Part shown: positions 14,559 to 23,055 of the stretch, in pieces
How the letters are laid out: each line of letters begins with the position of its first letter
How positions within the stretch are numbered: the first letter of the stretch is position 1
Source: an uncultured Clostridia bacterium
GTDB lineage: Bacteria > Bacillota > Clostridia > Oscillospirales > Acutalibacteraceae
Assembly (NCBI GenBank): GCA_946406145.1
Contig: CAMJJL010000022.1
Coordinates: 1-33,313, forward strand
DNA: 33,313 nt
Reading direction: 5' to 3'
Program-made: the position numbers and the translations under genes
The notes under the pieces: model-generated
Told to the model about the DNA's origin: nothing
Database searches by the model: none
The model's input: only the letters and a program-made list of their open reading frames with translations

Positions 14559-14597
14559 TTCACAGTGAATATTACCACAGCTGATATAAAAAATCAA
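14559..14597 (-). promoter_or_regulatory. Promoter of the ABC operon with overlapping palindrome
   Basis: On the minus strand TTGATT (14592-14597) and TAATAT (14569-14574) are 17 bases apart. The palindrome TTCACAGTGAA (14559-14569) overlaps the -10 box and the expected start point, where a repressor could bind. No regulator gene is adjacent. Confidence 0.5.
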
Positions 14598-14632
14598 GCG
14601 ATCCTGATGAGTTTGAGCATTTTGTGACAAAC

Positions 14633-14672
14633 AATAACAGCCCCGTCACCACACGGTGAAAGGGCTGTTATT
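14633..14672 (-). terminator. Terminator of the large dockerin glycosidase gene
   Basis: AATAACAGCCC pairs with GGGCTGTTATT, with an inner TCACC/GGTGA stem. It lies just after the stop at 14683 on the minus strand and is followed by ATTGTTTG. Confidence 0.75.
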
Positions 14673-14682
14673 CTCTGTATTC

Positions 14683-17600
14683 CTATCCGGTGATATACTC
14701 TCCGGTATGAAAGCCGGGGCTTTCTACGTCGGCAAGATAGCGTTGGATACCGGCTGCGTCGATAATGGTCACATCGCCGTCCTGATTGGTATCTGCCGCA
14801 AGCTCTCCCTTAGCGGACAAAACGCGGAGGTCGACAAGCATCTGCTGGATAAAGACCACATCGAGGATAGTGATATCGCCGTCCTGATCCGCGTCGCCGA
14901 GCAGGATCTTCTCTTCCGGCTCGGTGGGCGCTTCGGTAGGAGCCTGTGCGCCTGTTCCCACATAATCAAGATGGAAGTAATTATACGCAACGTCGTTTTT
15001 CGTGATACTCATATTGCGGTCATACCAGTTGGCGGTATCATAGAACACCTTGACCGTGTGCGTGCCCTCGCTCAGATCAAGAATCAGGTGGGTGCTCGTC
15101 TGATTCGTATGATTGCTGTAGACCTCGGGGAATACGAGCGCGCCCTGATCCACCCCATCCACATAGACGGAACGAATCGCGCAGCTGACGCCGGAGGTGG
15201 CGTCGCCCGGATTATTGTAGACGCCGCTGAGCAGGTATCGACCCGCTTTGTTGATCGTAACACCCAGCGTCAGGTTCGCGCTGCGTGAGTATTTGTCGAT
15301 GACAGTGCCAGAGGAGATCAGACTGCTGCTCGACACACTGCCGCTCTCTGCCTCTATCTTGAGCCTGTCGGGGCTGATAACGATCGGCTTACTCAGCTCG
15401 GAGCAGACGCCGTCGGACGAGATCGCCATCAGGCTGTAGCAGCCGTAGACGCTTGTGTCAGGCGTATAGCTGCCGCCGCTGACGTCGATATACTCTTTGC
15501 CTGTCCAGAGCTTGTAGGTCAATCCGCTCTTGGGCGTCCAGATCAATCTGCCGCCGGCATATGTCAAGGTGGGCATCTCGGGACAAACGACGAGGTTATC
15601 CTCGGATTTATTGATCGTGTAGGCGGTGTTGCTCTGCTCCATCTCGATCTCGATGGTATGGCTGCCTGTGTTGTCGGGGGTGAACACATAGCTATTGATA
15701 TCCTTTGCGACGCCGTCGACCTTGAAGGACTTGACGCGGTCGCCCTCGCCGGAGAGGGTGATCTTCAGCGTCGCGTTCCTGTATTTGAAGTTGGAGAGCT
15801 CGAACGGTCCTTCCATCCAGCTCGGGATCGAGGGGCTGAAGGTGATACCGTCCTCATCATAGTTCATACCGAACATCACGCGGTAATAGCCTGCCAAGGT
15901 GCCGGCGATCGACCACAGCTGCTGATCGGATTCCACACCCTCGCCCGTGCGGTAATCGATGACCTCTTTATTGGTCAGCGAGACCGCCGCGCCGCGTACA
16001 TTCGAGTTGAAGATCTCTTCGGCGAGCGCTTTGTTGCCATAATATGACGCGCCGACCATCAGGGTAGAATCCCAGCCCGGCCAGATGCCGCGGTTGTGAT
16101 ACACCTTGTCAGCGTTTTGGAGCTTGCCCTGCTTTTGCGGATAGACCGTATCAGCGCCGTAGTTGACCAGCGGCGAATTCTCGCAGATGTCCTGCATCTG
16201 GGAATCGGTGCCGATATCAAACCAGAGGGCAAAGCCGTTGCCGAGCACATCGGTCTTTTCGGCTTTGACGCTGCCCATATAGGAGGGATACTCCCATGAG
16301 GAATACAGTCCCATGTCCTCGTTCCAGAGTCGGCTGCTGACCTTTGCTTTTAAGTCCTGAGCAGATCTCGCCCATCCCTGCTCGGCTGCCTCTCCCTTAC
16401 CGAGCACCTTAGCCGCCTTGGACATGATCTCCAACACACGACAGTAGATCGCGTTGACCGAGGCGGTCTTGCTCTCGGCGATCACGGAAAGACCGCTGTC
16501 ATAGGTCTCACTCGTCCAGTCGGGATAGGTCTGGTCACGCCAGTCGAGTCCGCAGGTCTCGCCGCGGAACAATCCCGCGTCAGCGTCATAGGCGACATTC
16601 ATGTCCTGCAGAATCGTATTGGCGCAGATATCGTAAAAATAGCTTAAGTGGCTTTTGTTGCCGTCCGCAAGGTAGGTTTCCCAGACAGAAAGCATGGTGA
16701 TGATCTTATCGGTGGAAACAGGATAGGAGCCGCCGGTTCCCGTGTCCTGCTCAAAGACGGAAACACCGTTTGATGTCTTGATCTTCTCGCGCTCACAGTT
16801 ATAGCTGATCTCGGGGAACACCCAAGAAAGCGAGTAGAGATTGGACAGCGCCGTGTCGCGCGTCCAGACCTTTTGCCACGCGGTGCCCGTATAGAACACC
16901 TGACCGAAGGAATCGGTGTGGATGCTCTTGACGGCTTCTTCTAAAGAGAGGTTGTATACCGCCGCCGCGAGTGGGGAATTCTCCGCCTTGAACTGAGGGT
17001 AGGAGGAAAGATCCTTTGACTGCGACCATGTTTTCCTGCTGCCCGTCATGTAAGAGGTAATGGACGTCGGGGAGGTCGCGGTGGCATTGTAGCCCGTGTC
17101 GATGACCTTGTCGGGGGTCAGCGTGTAGTCATAGGCATTGTACTCAAAATCCCACTGGGAGCTGGTGTAATAGAAAGGAACGTTCGTCGCCTGAGCGTTA
17201 CCGGTGAGGTTTTCGATATTGATGACGGCGTTGTCGTTCGCCGTATTGATGAACCGCACACCCATAGTGGTGTCGACCGTCCAGCTTGTGTCGCCGTCGG
17301 TGGAGTCTTTGCAGGTGACGGCACTGCCGCTGAGCGCGGCATACTCCTTGGTAGCGTCGTTTTGCAGATAATATGCGCCGCTGCCGTCGGGGATGATGTT
17401 CCAGTAAGCGGCGTCGGGATAGGAGGAATTCACGCTTTGATAGGATACCGCATTGTTCTTCTGGACGAGCACCAAATCATTGTGCTCCATCCACTTGCAC
17501 CGCAGCACAACCTTGTTGACGCCTCTGTCGAGGGTGGAATGCGGATACGCTTCCATGAGGCGACTGTCCGAATACGCGATAAAGGTCACATCGGCGTCAG

Positions 17601-17880
17601 CGTCGAGCGTAAGGCTCTCGTTGCCGTCGACGGGCGCCTGGAAGGTGCTCCAATCGGCAGTAGCAGCCTTATACTCATAGGTTCCCTTGCTCAGGTGGAT
17701 CGTGAGAATATAGCGGCCGTTCTCCAATGTCATCGCGTATTCGGCAGGGTTTTCCCAGCCGTTGAACGTGCCGCGCAGATAGACCGTCGCGGCAGCAGCC
17801 GGCGCAACCGCGAACACGGTCGTCAGGCATAACAGCATTACACAGATCAAAGCGATAACGCGTGTTGATAGCTTCTTCAT
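14683..17880 (-). CDS. Secreted multi-domain six-hairpin glycosidase with dockerin
   Basis: 1065 residues. Order: Sec signal peptide (1-31); starch-binding-like beta domain (about 32-112; VYLRGTFNGWE ... YEYKAATADW); a RICIN-like region (about 135-290; YWNIIPDGSGAYYLQN ... SSQWDFEYN); an (alpha/alpha)6 catalytic region (about 320-760) with KVWTRDTALS, GLDWRDQTYPDW, VYHNRGIWPGWDSTL and DYRTGEGVESDQQLWS; a beta domain (about 775-865); a CBM6/35-like domain starting KIEAESGSV (about 870-990); a Thr/Pro/Glu linker; and a two-repeat dockerin (GDADQDGDITILD, ADTNQDGDVTIID). The catalytic region resembles GH15/GH63/GH37-type six-hairpin enzymes, so an alpha-glucan is the likely substrate, but I cannot assign a family. 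The start at 17880 has GAGGTG upstream and begins the signal peptide. Confidence 0.82.
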   Translation of the reverse strand: MKKLSTRVIALICVMLLCLTTVFAVAPAAAATVYLRGTFNGWENPAEYAMTLENGRYILTIHLSKGTYEYKAATADWSTFQAPVDGNESLTLDADADVTFIAYSDSRLMEAYPHSTLDRGVNKVVLRCKWMEHNDLVLVQKNNAVSYQSVNSSYPDAAYWNIIPDGSGAYYLQNDATKEYAALSGSAVTCKDSTDGDTSWTVDTTMGVRFINTANDNAVINIENLTGNAQATNVPFYYTSSQWDFEYNAYDYTLTPDKVIDTGYNATATSPTSITSYMTGSRKTWSQSKDLSSYPQFKAENSPLAAAVYNLSLEEAVKSIHTDSFGQVFYTGTAWQKVWTRDTALSNLYSLSWVFPEISYNCEREKIKTSNGVSVFEQDTGTGGSYPVSTDKIITMLSVWETYLADGNKSHLSYFYDICANTILQDMNVAYDADAGLFRGETCGLDWRDQTYPDWTSETYDSGLSVIAESKTASVNAIYCRVLEIMSKAAKVLGKGEAAEQGWARSAQDLKAKVSSRLWNEDMGLYSSWEYPSYMGSVKAEKTDVLGNGFALWFDIGTDSQMQDICENSPLVNYGADTVYPQKQGKLQNADKVYHNRGIWPGWDSTLMVGASYYGNKALAEEIFNSNVRGAAVSLTNKEVIDYRTGEGVESDQQLWSIAGTLAGYYRVMFGMNYDEDGITFSPSIPSWMEGPFELSNFKYRNATLKITLSGEGDRVKSFKVDGVAKDINSYVFTPDNTGSHTIEIEMEQSNTAYTINKSEDNLVVCPEMPTLTYAGGRLIWTPKSGLTYKLWTGKEYIDVSGGSYTPDTSVYGCYSLMAISSDGVCSELSKPIVISPDRLKIEAESGSVSSSSLISSGTVIDKYSRSANLTLGVTINKAGRYLLSGVYNNPGDATSGVSCAIRSVYVDGVDQGALVFPEVYSNHTNQTSTHLILDLSEGTHTVKVFYDTANWYDRNMSITKNDVAYNYFHLDYVGTGAQAPTEAPTEPEEKILLGDADQDGDITILDVVFIQQMLVDLRVLSAKGELAADTNQDGDVTIIDAAGIQRYLADVESPGFHTGEYITG

Positions 17881-17938
17881 AAAAGCACCTCTTTCTTGTC
17901 GTGAAGATATTCGCTTTTTTTCGATATAATATACATAA

Positions 17939-17956
17939 AGTGCGATCAAACGCACT
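17939..17956. promoter_or_regulatory. Operator-like inverted repeat upstream of the dockerin glycosidase
   Basis: AGTGCG-ATCAAA-CGCACT has perfect six-base arms. It lies about 60 bases upstream of the glycosidase start, overlapping a possible -35 (TTTGAT) with AT-rich TATTATATC downstream. A repressor or activator site is possible. Confidence 0.35.
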
Positions 17957-17980
17957 GCGGACAGCAAAGCTGCTTCGGGA

Positions 17981-18283
17981 TCATTCCACGCCGCGCATCA
18001 GCTTTGTCCCGAGCCAGATAAAGACGACCGTACCCGCGATCAGGACGATCATAGCGGCAAGCATATTCCATAATCCCGCAAGGGCGCTGAGCGCCGGAGC
18101 AAGCGCGACCAGCGCGATCACCTTGGACAGCTGTACCATATAGCGCTTTTCGTCCTTTGGCTTAACGGAAACACGCGCCCGATACGGCAGCATCTTGTAA
18201 TCCTTGAAAATCGCCATCAGCGCGGCGTAAAACAATATCGCGGCGGCGAATAATGCCATCAGGATCGAATACCCGTATTCCAT
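17981..18283 (-). CDS. Small three-helix membrane protein
   Basis: 100 residues, with three predicted membrane helices at about 4-25, 52-70 and 73-93. A short basic loop (KDYKMLPYRARVSVKPKDEKRYM) separates the first helix from the second. The start has GGAAGGTG upstream. I do not recognise a characterised family, though similar small proteins occur in related Clostridia. It lies between the two dockerin glycosidase genes on the same strand, about 100 bases upstream of the large one. The operator-like repeat in that gap suggests the glycosidase has its own control, so a functional link is only positional. Confidence 0.75.
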   Translation of the reverse strand: MEYGYSILMALFAAAILFYAALMAIFKDYKMLPYRARVSVKPKDEKRYMVQLSKVIALVALAPALSALAGLWNMLAAMIVLIAGTVVFIWLGTKLMRGVE

Positions 18284-18316
18284 GAAAGCACCTTCCTGCA
18301 GTTGAAATGCAAATAC

Positions 18317-18343
18317 AGCCCCGTCACCGTCGGCAATGGGGCT
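18317..18343 (-). terminator. Terminator of the GH13-dockerin gene
   Basis: AGCCCC and GGGGCT arms enclose a short ACCG/CGG stem. It lies just after the amylase stop on the minus strand with a weak T-run (GTATTTG). Confidence 0.55.
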
Positions 18344-18361
18344 GATATTTTATATGTATTC

Positions 18362-19990
18362 CTATCCGGTGATATACTCCCCGGTATGGAAGCCGGGACA
18401 CTCTATTCCGGCAAGGTAGCGTTGGATACCGACAACGTCGATGACAGTCACAATGCCGTCCTGATTCGCGTCTGCCGCGGCTTCTCCTTCCTCCGACAGG
18501 GTGCGAAGATTGACGAGCATCTGCTGGATACAGACCGCGTCGAGGATGGTGATATCGCCGTCCTGATTCGCGTCGCCGATCAGATTCTTCTCTTCGGGCT
18601 CAGCGCCGTAGATGACCGCGATACCCGTGCTGCCGACATGACCGGTGATGGTCTTTTCGGTAACGGTGAAGGTGTTGCCCGATATCTTATCGACATAGGT
18701 ACCCACAGGTACCATCGTGTTGGTGTTGTTGACCGAAACATCGGTGTCGTTGGTCTTGGGTACGATCACCGCGCCGCCCTCACGCAGTACGGCATAATAT
18801 GTGTTGCCGCCGAGAACCTTTTCTTCCTTGCCGATCATAGCGTTATGGAACTGATTGACCGCCGTGATCTCATTTGATGTGAAGTGAGTGCTGCCCTTGA
18901 CGCCGTAGTTGATGGACTGGTGCGCCTTCTGGAAGGGTCTGGAGAGGTAGAGCGTCTGCGAATCAGCGCGCGCGGCGAGAAGCGCGTAGGCTTTATCGAC
19001 AACGTTCTGGTCAAGGTTCTTTGTCCAGCCGCCGAAGTTAATCTCGTTGGAATAGGAGTCATGACTCTCCGCCCAGTTGACGATCTTGCTCGAATCGACG
19101 CCTTTTTTGTTCCAGTTACCGGTGGTCTTATAGGTCGTTTTATCCCTGACCGCCGACATGAGCGCGGCGCTGTAGACGGTGTCTGACACACCGATATACT
19201 GCGCGTATTCATTGATCCACGTGCTGTTCTGTGCAGCGGTAGCGCCGTCCGCGGGTGAACCGAGGATCTCGCCGTACTGGAAGATATCGATCTGCGCCAT
19301 TTTAGACCAGAACGCGCAGTTCTCCGACGGGAGAGCGATATGCTTGGCAGCGTCCCAGCGAATACCGTCAACACCGGCGTTCTTGAGGCTGACGACCATA
19401 TTATAGACCATGTTCTGGATGGCGGTATTCTCGCTGTTCAGATCGGGCATGCCGATATTCTTCTGCGTGGTCGAATAACGGTCTTCGGCATTGCCGCGCG
19501 CACCGAGATTATGGAAATAAGCGGATTTATTGTTTTTGAAAACACTGTCAACGGTATTCGCCAGATTGCCGTTGTCCGAGCCTGCCACGTGGTTGGCGAC
19601 AACATCGACGATGATCTTGACGCCGTATTTGTGCGCTTCGGTACACAAAGCCTGCAGATCGCTGTAGGAGCCGAGATCGTTGCCGACCGTGAACTTGGTG
19701 GGCTGATAGAGCCAATACCAGTTACTGCTGCCGTCATGCGGCTGGAGCGGCGAGGTCTGCACGCTGGTAAAACCTGCCGCCGCGATACGGGGCAGCTCCG
19801 CCTTGATCTGTGAAAGCGTCCAATTGAAGCATTGCAGGATGTTGCCGTCCCTGCAATCCTGCGGCAGCCCGTAGTCATCCCCTGTCGGCGCGGTATCGGT
19901 CTGCTGCGCCGATGCGGAAAAACCGACCGACACAACGCACGTCAATACCATGCACAGCACGAGCGCAAAACTGATGATCCTTCTTTTCAT
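18362..19990 (-). CDS. Secreted GH13 alpha-amylase with C-terminal dockerin
   Basis: 542 residues. The signal peptide (about 1-28) is followed by a GH13 barrel: region I VDVVANH (about residues 128-134), region II GIRWDAAKHI with nucleophile Asp213, region III YGEIL with acid/base Glu241, and region IV WAESHDSY with Asp311. A short C-terminal beta domain (about 385-465) follows. The dockerin covers about 472-542 (GDANQDGDITILD and ADANQDGIVTVID) and ends PGFHTGEYITG, the same tail as the large glycosidase. It should cut alpha-1,4 links in starch outside the cell while docked on a cohesin scaffold. ATG at 19990 has AAGGGTG upstream; the in-frame ATG at 20008 would sit on that site. The promoter is at 20028-20056. 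Confidence 0.93.
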   Translation of the reverse strand: MKRRIISFALVLCMVLTCVVSVGFSASAQQTDTAPTGDDYGLPQDCRDGNILQCFNWTLSQIKAELPRIAAAGFTSVQTSPLQPHDGSSNWYWLYQPTKFTVGNDLGSYSDLQALCTEAHKYGVKIIVDVVANHVAGSDNGNLANTVDSVFKNNKSAYFHNLGARGNAEDRYSTTQKNIGMPDLNSENTAIQNMVYNMVVSLKNAGVDGIRWDAAKHIALPSENCAFWSKMAQIDIFQYGEILGSPADGATAAQNSTWINEYAQYIGVSDTVYSAALMSAVRDKTTYKTTGNWNKKGVDSSKIVNWAESHDSYSNEINFGGWTKNLDQNVVDKAYALLAARADSQTLYLSRPFQKAHQSINYGVKGSTHFTSNEITAVNQFHNAMIGKEEKVLGGNTYYAVLREGGAVIVPKTNDTDVSVNNTNTMVPVGTYVDKISGNTFTVTEKTITGHVGSTGIAVIYGAEPEEKNLIGDANQDGDITILDAVCIQQMLVNLRTLSEEGEAAADANQDGIVTVIDVVGIQRYLAGIECPGFHTGEYITG

Positions 19991-20027
19991 ACATCTCACC
20001 CTTCTCATGATAATTTCCTATATCAAA

Positions 20028-20056
20028 ATAATAACAAGGAGGCTCATAAAAGTCAA
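20028..20056 (-). promoter_or_regulatory. Promoter of the GH13-dockerin gene
   Basis: On the minus strand TTGACT (20051-20056) and TATTAT (20028-20033) are 17 bases apart, about 40 bases upstream of the start codon. Confidence 0.6.
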
Positions 20057-20110
20057 CAGAATTTTGTGCTTTGTGAGTTGATTTTCTCGTGAGCTGACCG
20101 ACAGATAAAA

Positions 20111-20145
20111 ATCCCCTTCCTCGCCTGTCAAGCATGGAAGGGGAT
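20111..20145 (-). terminator. Terminator of the GH3-like gene
   Basis: ATCCCCTTCC (20111-20120) pairs perfectly with GGAAGGGGAT (20136-20145); on the minus strand it ends in TTTTT shortly after the stop at 20158. Confidence 0.8.
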
Positions 20146-20157
20146 GGAGCGTTTCTT

Positions 20158-21405
20158 TTATTTGACGATCTTCGCGGTATACTTATACGCGAGGACGCGG
20201 GTGCAGGCTTCCTTGAGCTGAGCCTCGGTGATGGTGCCGTCGTTCACCGCGGCGAGGATATCGTTATACGCGGTCGCATAGTCGCGCACCAGGATCAGAT
20301 CGTTGCCGGCGAGCACCGCCTGGACCGCAGGCTTCTTGCCGTCGGCATAGGCGGAATAGTCTGCGTTATCGAGCACATCGGTCATGATGATACCCGAGAA
20401 TCCGACCGTGTCGCGCAGCTCCTTGTGCAGCGAGGGTGACAGCGCCGCCGTATGGCTCGGATCGATCTTCTGTACGACGACGTTCGACATCATCACGCAG
20501 TGAGCGCCTGCGGTGACGCCCTTCTTGAACGGCGTATAATCCGTGTTGCGGATGGTATCCGCTTCACGGTCATCCACGACGGCTCCCACGCCGGTGTCGG
20601 CGCTGTCGGGGATCGTTCCGTAACCCGGGAAGTGCTGTAACACGATGGACACGCCTCGGGGCTGATCGAACTTAGCCGCGTATTCGGCATAGGAGGAAGC
20701 GGTGTCCACATCGCCGCTGATCGAGCGCGAGTACATGATCTGGTCGGCAGAGGTCGCGAGGTCGATGACCGGGGCGAGATTCATATTGAAGCCTGTTTCC
20801 TTGAGCATGAGGATCTTGCTCTCCTCCGCCTTTTCAACGCCCTGCAAGCCACCGATATCGAACTCGGTGCGCGGCGCGTTGAAGTCGTACTGCTCAAAGC
20901 CCGTCAGATCGGAGATCGTAGTATTGGGGCCTCCCTCTTCCTGAGCGGCGAGGATGGGGCTCGTCTTGAGATCCTTTGCGGCGGCAGTCAGGGCAGCAGA
21001 GATCTGCTCCTTTGCCATCCCCTGAAAGTTCTCTCTTGTGAACAGCATACCTGCCAGTGAAAACTGCTTCATCTGCGCAGAAGCGGTGGAAGCGTCGGGA
21101 CAAATGCCCAGGATCAGCTGACCGACCATCTCTTCCTTGGTCATTTGATCGACATGGGTCTGCGCCTGATTTTGTCCGCTCTCAAAGACGTTGGCGGAAT
21201 TGACCGCCGTATCGTCGCGCTTGACCCTGCCCTCTTCGGTGGGCGCCATGACGGGAGCCTTGGTCTCGATCACCGCCTCGGTCGCTTCGGTTTCCTGCTC
21301 CTTTTTCTCAGGCTCCTTCACCTTCATATAATGATACACCCCGATACCGAAAGCGATGACCGCCACCAATACCAGTGAAACGGATATGATCACAAATTTC
21401 TTCAT
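20158..21405 (-). CDS. Membrane-anchored GH3 (NagZ-like) protein, probably catalytically altered
   Basis: 415 residues with one N-terminal helix (about 5-26), a Glu/Thr-rich linker (about 30-60), and a GH3 N-terminal barrel (about 85-415). Family marks are the AAQEEGG strand (about 153-159; usually vDqEGG), NMNLAPVIDLA (207-217), SRSISGD (226-232), QHFPGYG (257-263) and IIMTDVLDN with the expected nucleophile Asp343. NagZ-type enzymes need a Lys in K-H-F-P-G and a general acid/base His in a nearby D-[ST]-H motif; here these are Gln257 and DSADTG (267-272), so the dyad His is missing. It may bind rather than cut muropeptides, or use another residue. GGAGGG precedes the start. The leader (about 21430-21455) carries a GTGCC/GGCAC hairpin. 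Confidence 0.8.
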   Translation of the reverse strand: MKKFVIISVSLVLVAVIAFGIGVYHYMKVKEPEKKEQETEATEAVIETKAPVMAPTEEGRVKRDDTAVNSANVFESGQNQAQTHVDQMTKEEMVGQLILGICPDASTASAQMKQFSLAGMLFTRENFQGMAKEQISAALTAAAKDLKTSPILAAQEEGGPNTTISDLTGFEQYDFNAPRTEFDIGGLQGVEKAEESKILMLKETGFNMNLAPVIDLATSADQIMYSRSISGDVDTASSYAEYAAKFDQPRGVSIVLQHFPGYGTIPDSADTGVGAVVDDREADTIRNTDYTPFKKGVTAGAHCVMMSNVVVQKIDPSHTAALSPSLHKELRDTVGFSGIIMTDVLDNADYSAYADGKKPAVQAVLAGNDLILVRDYATAYNDILAAVNDGTITEAQLKEACTRVLAYKYTAKIVK

Positions 21406-21479
21406 CCGAACCCTCCTGTTACACCGTGAGCGCTGTGCCTGTCCGGCACACGGCGTATCGGTTACTTGCTGTTAACCTG

Positions 21480-21508
21480 ATTTTATCACACGATACCTGC
21501 GTTTTCAA
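21480..21508 (-). promoter_or_regulatory. Promoter of the GH3-like gene
   Basis: On the minus strand TTGAAA (21503-21508) and TAAAAT (21480-21485) are 17 bases apart, giving a leader of about 65 bases. Confidence 0.55.
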
Positions 21509-21553
21509 CAATTATTGCCAAAGTGTAATTATTATACCGCTGATCGACACAAA

Positions 21554-21580
21554 AACGGCTCTCCCGAACGGAAGAGCCGC
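21554..21580 (-). terminator. Terminator of the sortase-LCP operon
   Basis: CGGCTCT and AGAGCCG arms with an inner CCG/CGG pair; on the minus strand it is followed by TTTTT just after the LCP stop. Confidence 0.8.
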
Positions 21581-21597
21581 TGTTTGCTATATCGGAA

Positions 21598-23055
21598 TCA
21601 TTGTTTGATGCCGTCGGGAACCTTGGCAAGCGGGGTATAGAACACACCGAGCATCGTTTTGAGGGCTTCTTCATTGGTCACTTTCATCTCCGCGAATTCT
21701 CCCTCGGTGATCTCACCTTTCAGACTGACATACTCGATATCGGAGGCGCTGCGGAGCTTAGCTGCCACAGCAGAGGCAATATAGGTGATCTCAGCCAGAT
21801 CGAGTGAGGTCTCGGAGTTCGATGTGATATCACTGTACAGCTTTGTCACAACGGAAGGATCCTTTTTCACGGCGGGTACGATCGCGCTCATAAACGCCCG
21901 GATGTATTCCTGCTGCCGTGCCATACGGGCATTGTTGGAATCGAGCTTGCTCGTTTCACGCGAGCGCACATAGGCGTCCGCCTCTTTACCGTGCAGAGTG
22001 ACGGTCTCGCCCTCGTTGATGATTCTGCCGTCGACCGGCGAGGTGAAGGTCATCGACGAGGTCAGGGTAACGCCGCCGATAGTATCGTTGAGTGTGATCA
22101 ACGCGTCCATGTTGATCGCAAAATAGTTCTCGAGGGGCAGTCCGTAGAACAGTCGCGAGATCGATATGGTGGTATTCCTGCCGCCTGTAACGCCCTCTCC
22201 CTTGTATGCGTGGGAAAACGCGAGCTGCATACGCTCGGTGTCGATGTACTTGCCCTGCTCGGAATACAGATCGACATCCGCCATCGTATCACGCGAGATA
22301 CTCAGCACCTTGACCGAACCGGTCTTTGTATCGAACGCCAGGGTATAGATCGCGTCCGCCATCTGCAGACCGGCGTTTTCTTCAGAGCCTTCATCCACAC
22401 CGATGAACACGATGTTGATCAGGTTTTCGTTCAGCTGATAGGACATGCCGTTATAGGTGATCACACGGCCGCTGTTATCCGCCTTGATGATCTCGTTGCC
22501 CTTTTCATCGGCGGACGGCGTCGTAACGGCAAAATCATCATAGTGGTGTATACTGCGGCGGCCGATCTCCCGAAGGATCAGGAATGTGCCGCCAAAGGCG
22601 ATCACCATTGCCAGAATGACGGACGTGACAACGATCAGTACCTTCTTCCAGCGCGGCTGATACCTGAACCAATGCTTGCGATGGCGGTGGCGTTTTCTGC
22701 CGTGTTTTTCGACCGCCGTAAAAACATATCCCTCATCCGCCGCCTCCAGCTCTTCTTTTGTCGCGGTTCTGGTGTTGCCTGAGTGCCGGGAAACACGCCT
22801 GCGACTGCTGTGTTTTTTGTAAGATTCCTGCGGCACGATATAATCGAAGGAATCGTCGGCAAGAACAGCCTTTTGCGCGTCATAATTCTCCACATCGGCG
22901 TCGGCAGAAGCAGCCCCCTTGGACTGATCCGTCATAGGCTGATCGTTCTTATTCTCCTCGGGATCGGTCGTCTCGGCTTCAAGATGTTCTGCCGTGGGCA
23001 AGTCCTCGTCACGGGCGTGACGAGGTTCATTGCTTCTATCTTCTGTCTGACTCAT
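21598..23055 (-). CDS. LCP (LytR-CpsA-Psr) family cell-wall glycopolymer transferase
   Basis: 485 residues. A long cytoplasmic N-terminus (about 1-140), first acidic and then rich in Arg, His and Lys, is followed by one membrane helix (about 138-162). The extracellular LCP domain (about 205-430) has INIVFIGVDEGSE, ADAIYTLAFD, VKVLSISRDTM with the polyprenyl-phosphate-binding Arg, a GRNTTISISRLFYGLPLENYFAINMDAL segment, and the late VRSRET...DNNARMARQQEYIRA block with its Arg residues. LCP enzymes move glycopolymers from lipid carriers to peptidoglycan. Its start overlaps the last 20 bases of the sortase gene in another frame, so the two are co-transcribed. The long charged N-terminus is unusual and could be a phosphorylation or binding platform. 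Confidence 0.93.
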   Translation of the reverse strand: MSQTEDRSNEPRHARDEDLPTAEHLEAETTDPEENKNDQPMTDQSKGAASADADVENYDAQKAVLADDSFDYIVPQESYKKHSSRRRVSRHSGNTRTATKEELEAADEGYVFTAVEKHGRKRHRHRKHWFRYQPRWKKVLIVVTSVILAMVIAFGGTFLILREIGRRSIHHYDDFAVTTPSADEKGNEIIKADNSGRVITYNGMSYQLNENLINIVFIGVDEGSEENAGLQMADAIYTLAFDTKTGSVKVLSISRDTMADVDLYSEQGKYIDTERMQLAFSHAYKGEGVTGGRNTTISISRLFYGLPLENYFAINMDALITLNDTIGGVTLTSSMTFTSPVDGRIINEGETVTLHGKEADAYVRSRETSKLDSNNARMARQQEYIRAFMSAIVPAVKKDPSVVTKLYSDITSNSETSLDLAEITYIASAVAAKLRSASDIEYVSLKGEITEGEFAEMKVTNEEALKTMLGVFYTPLAKVPDGIKQ

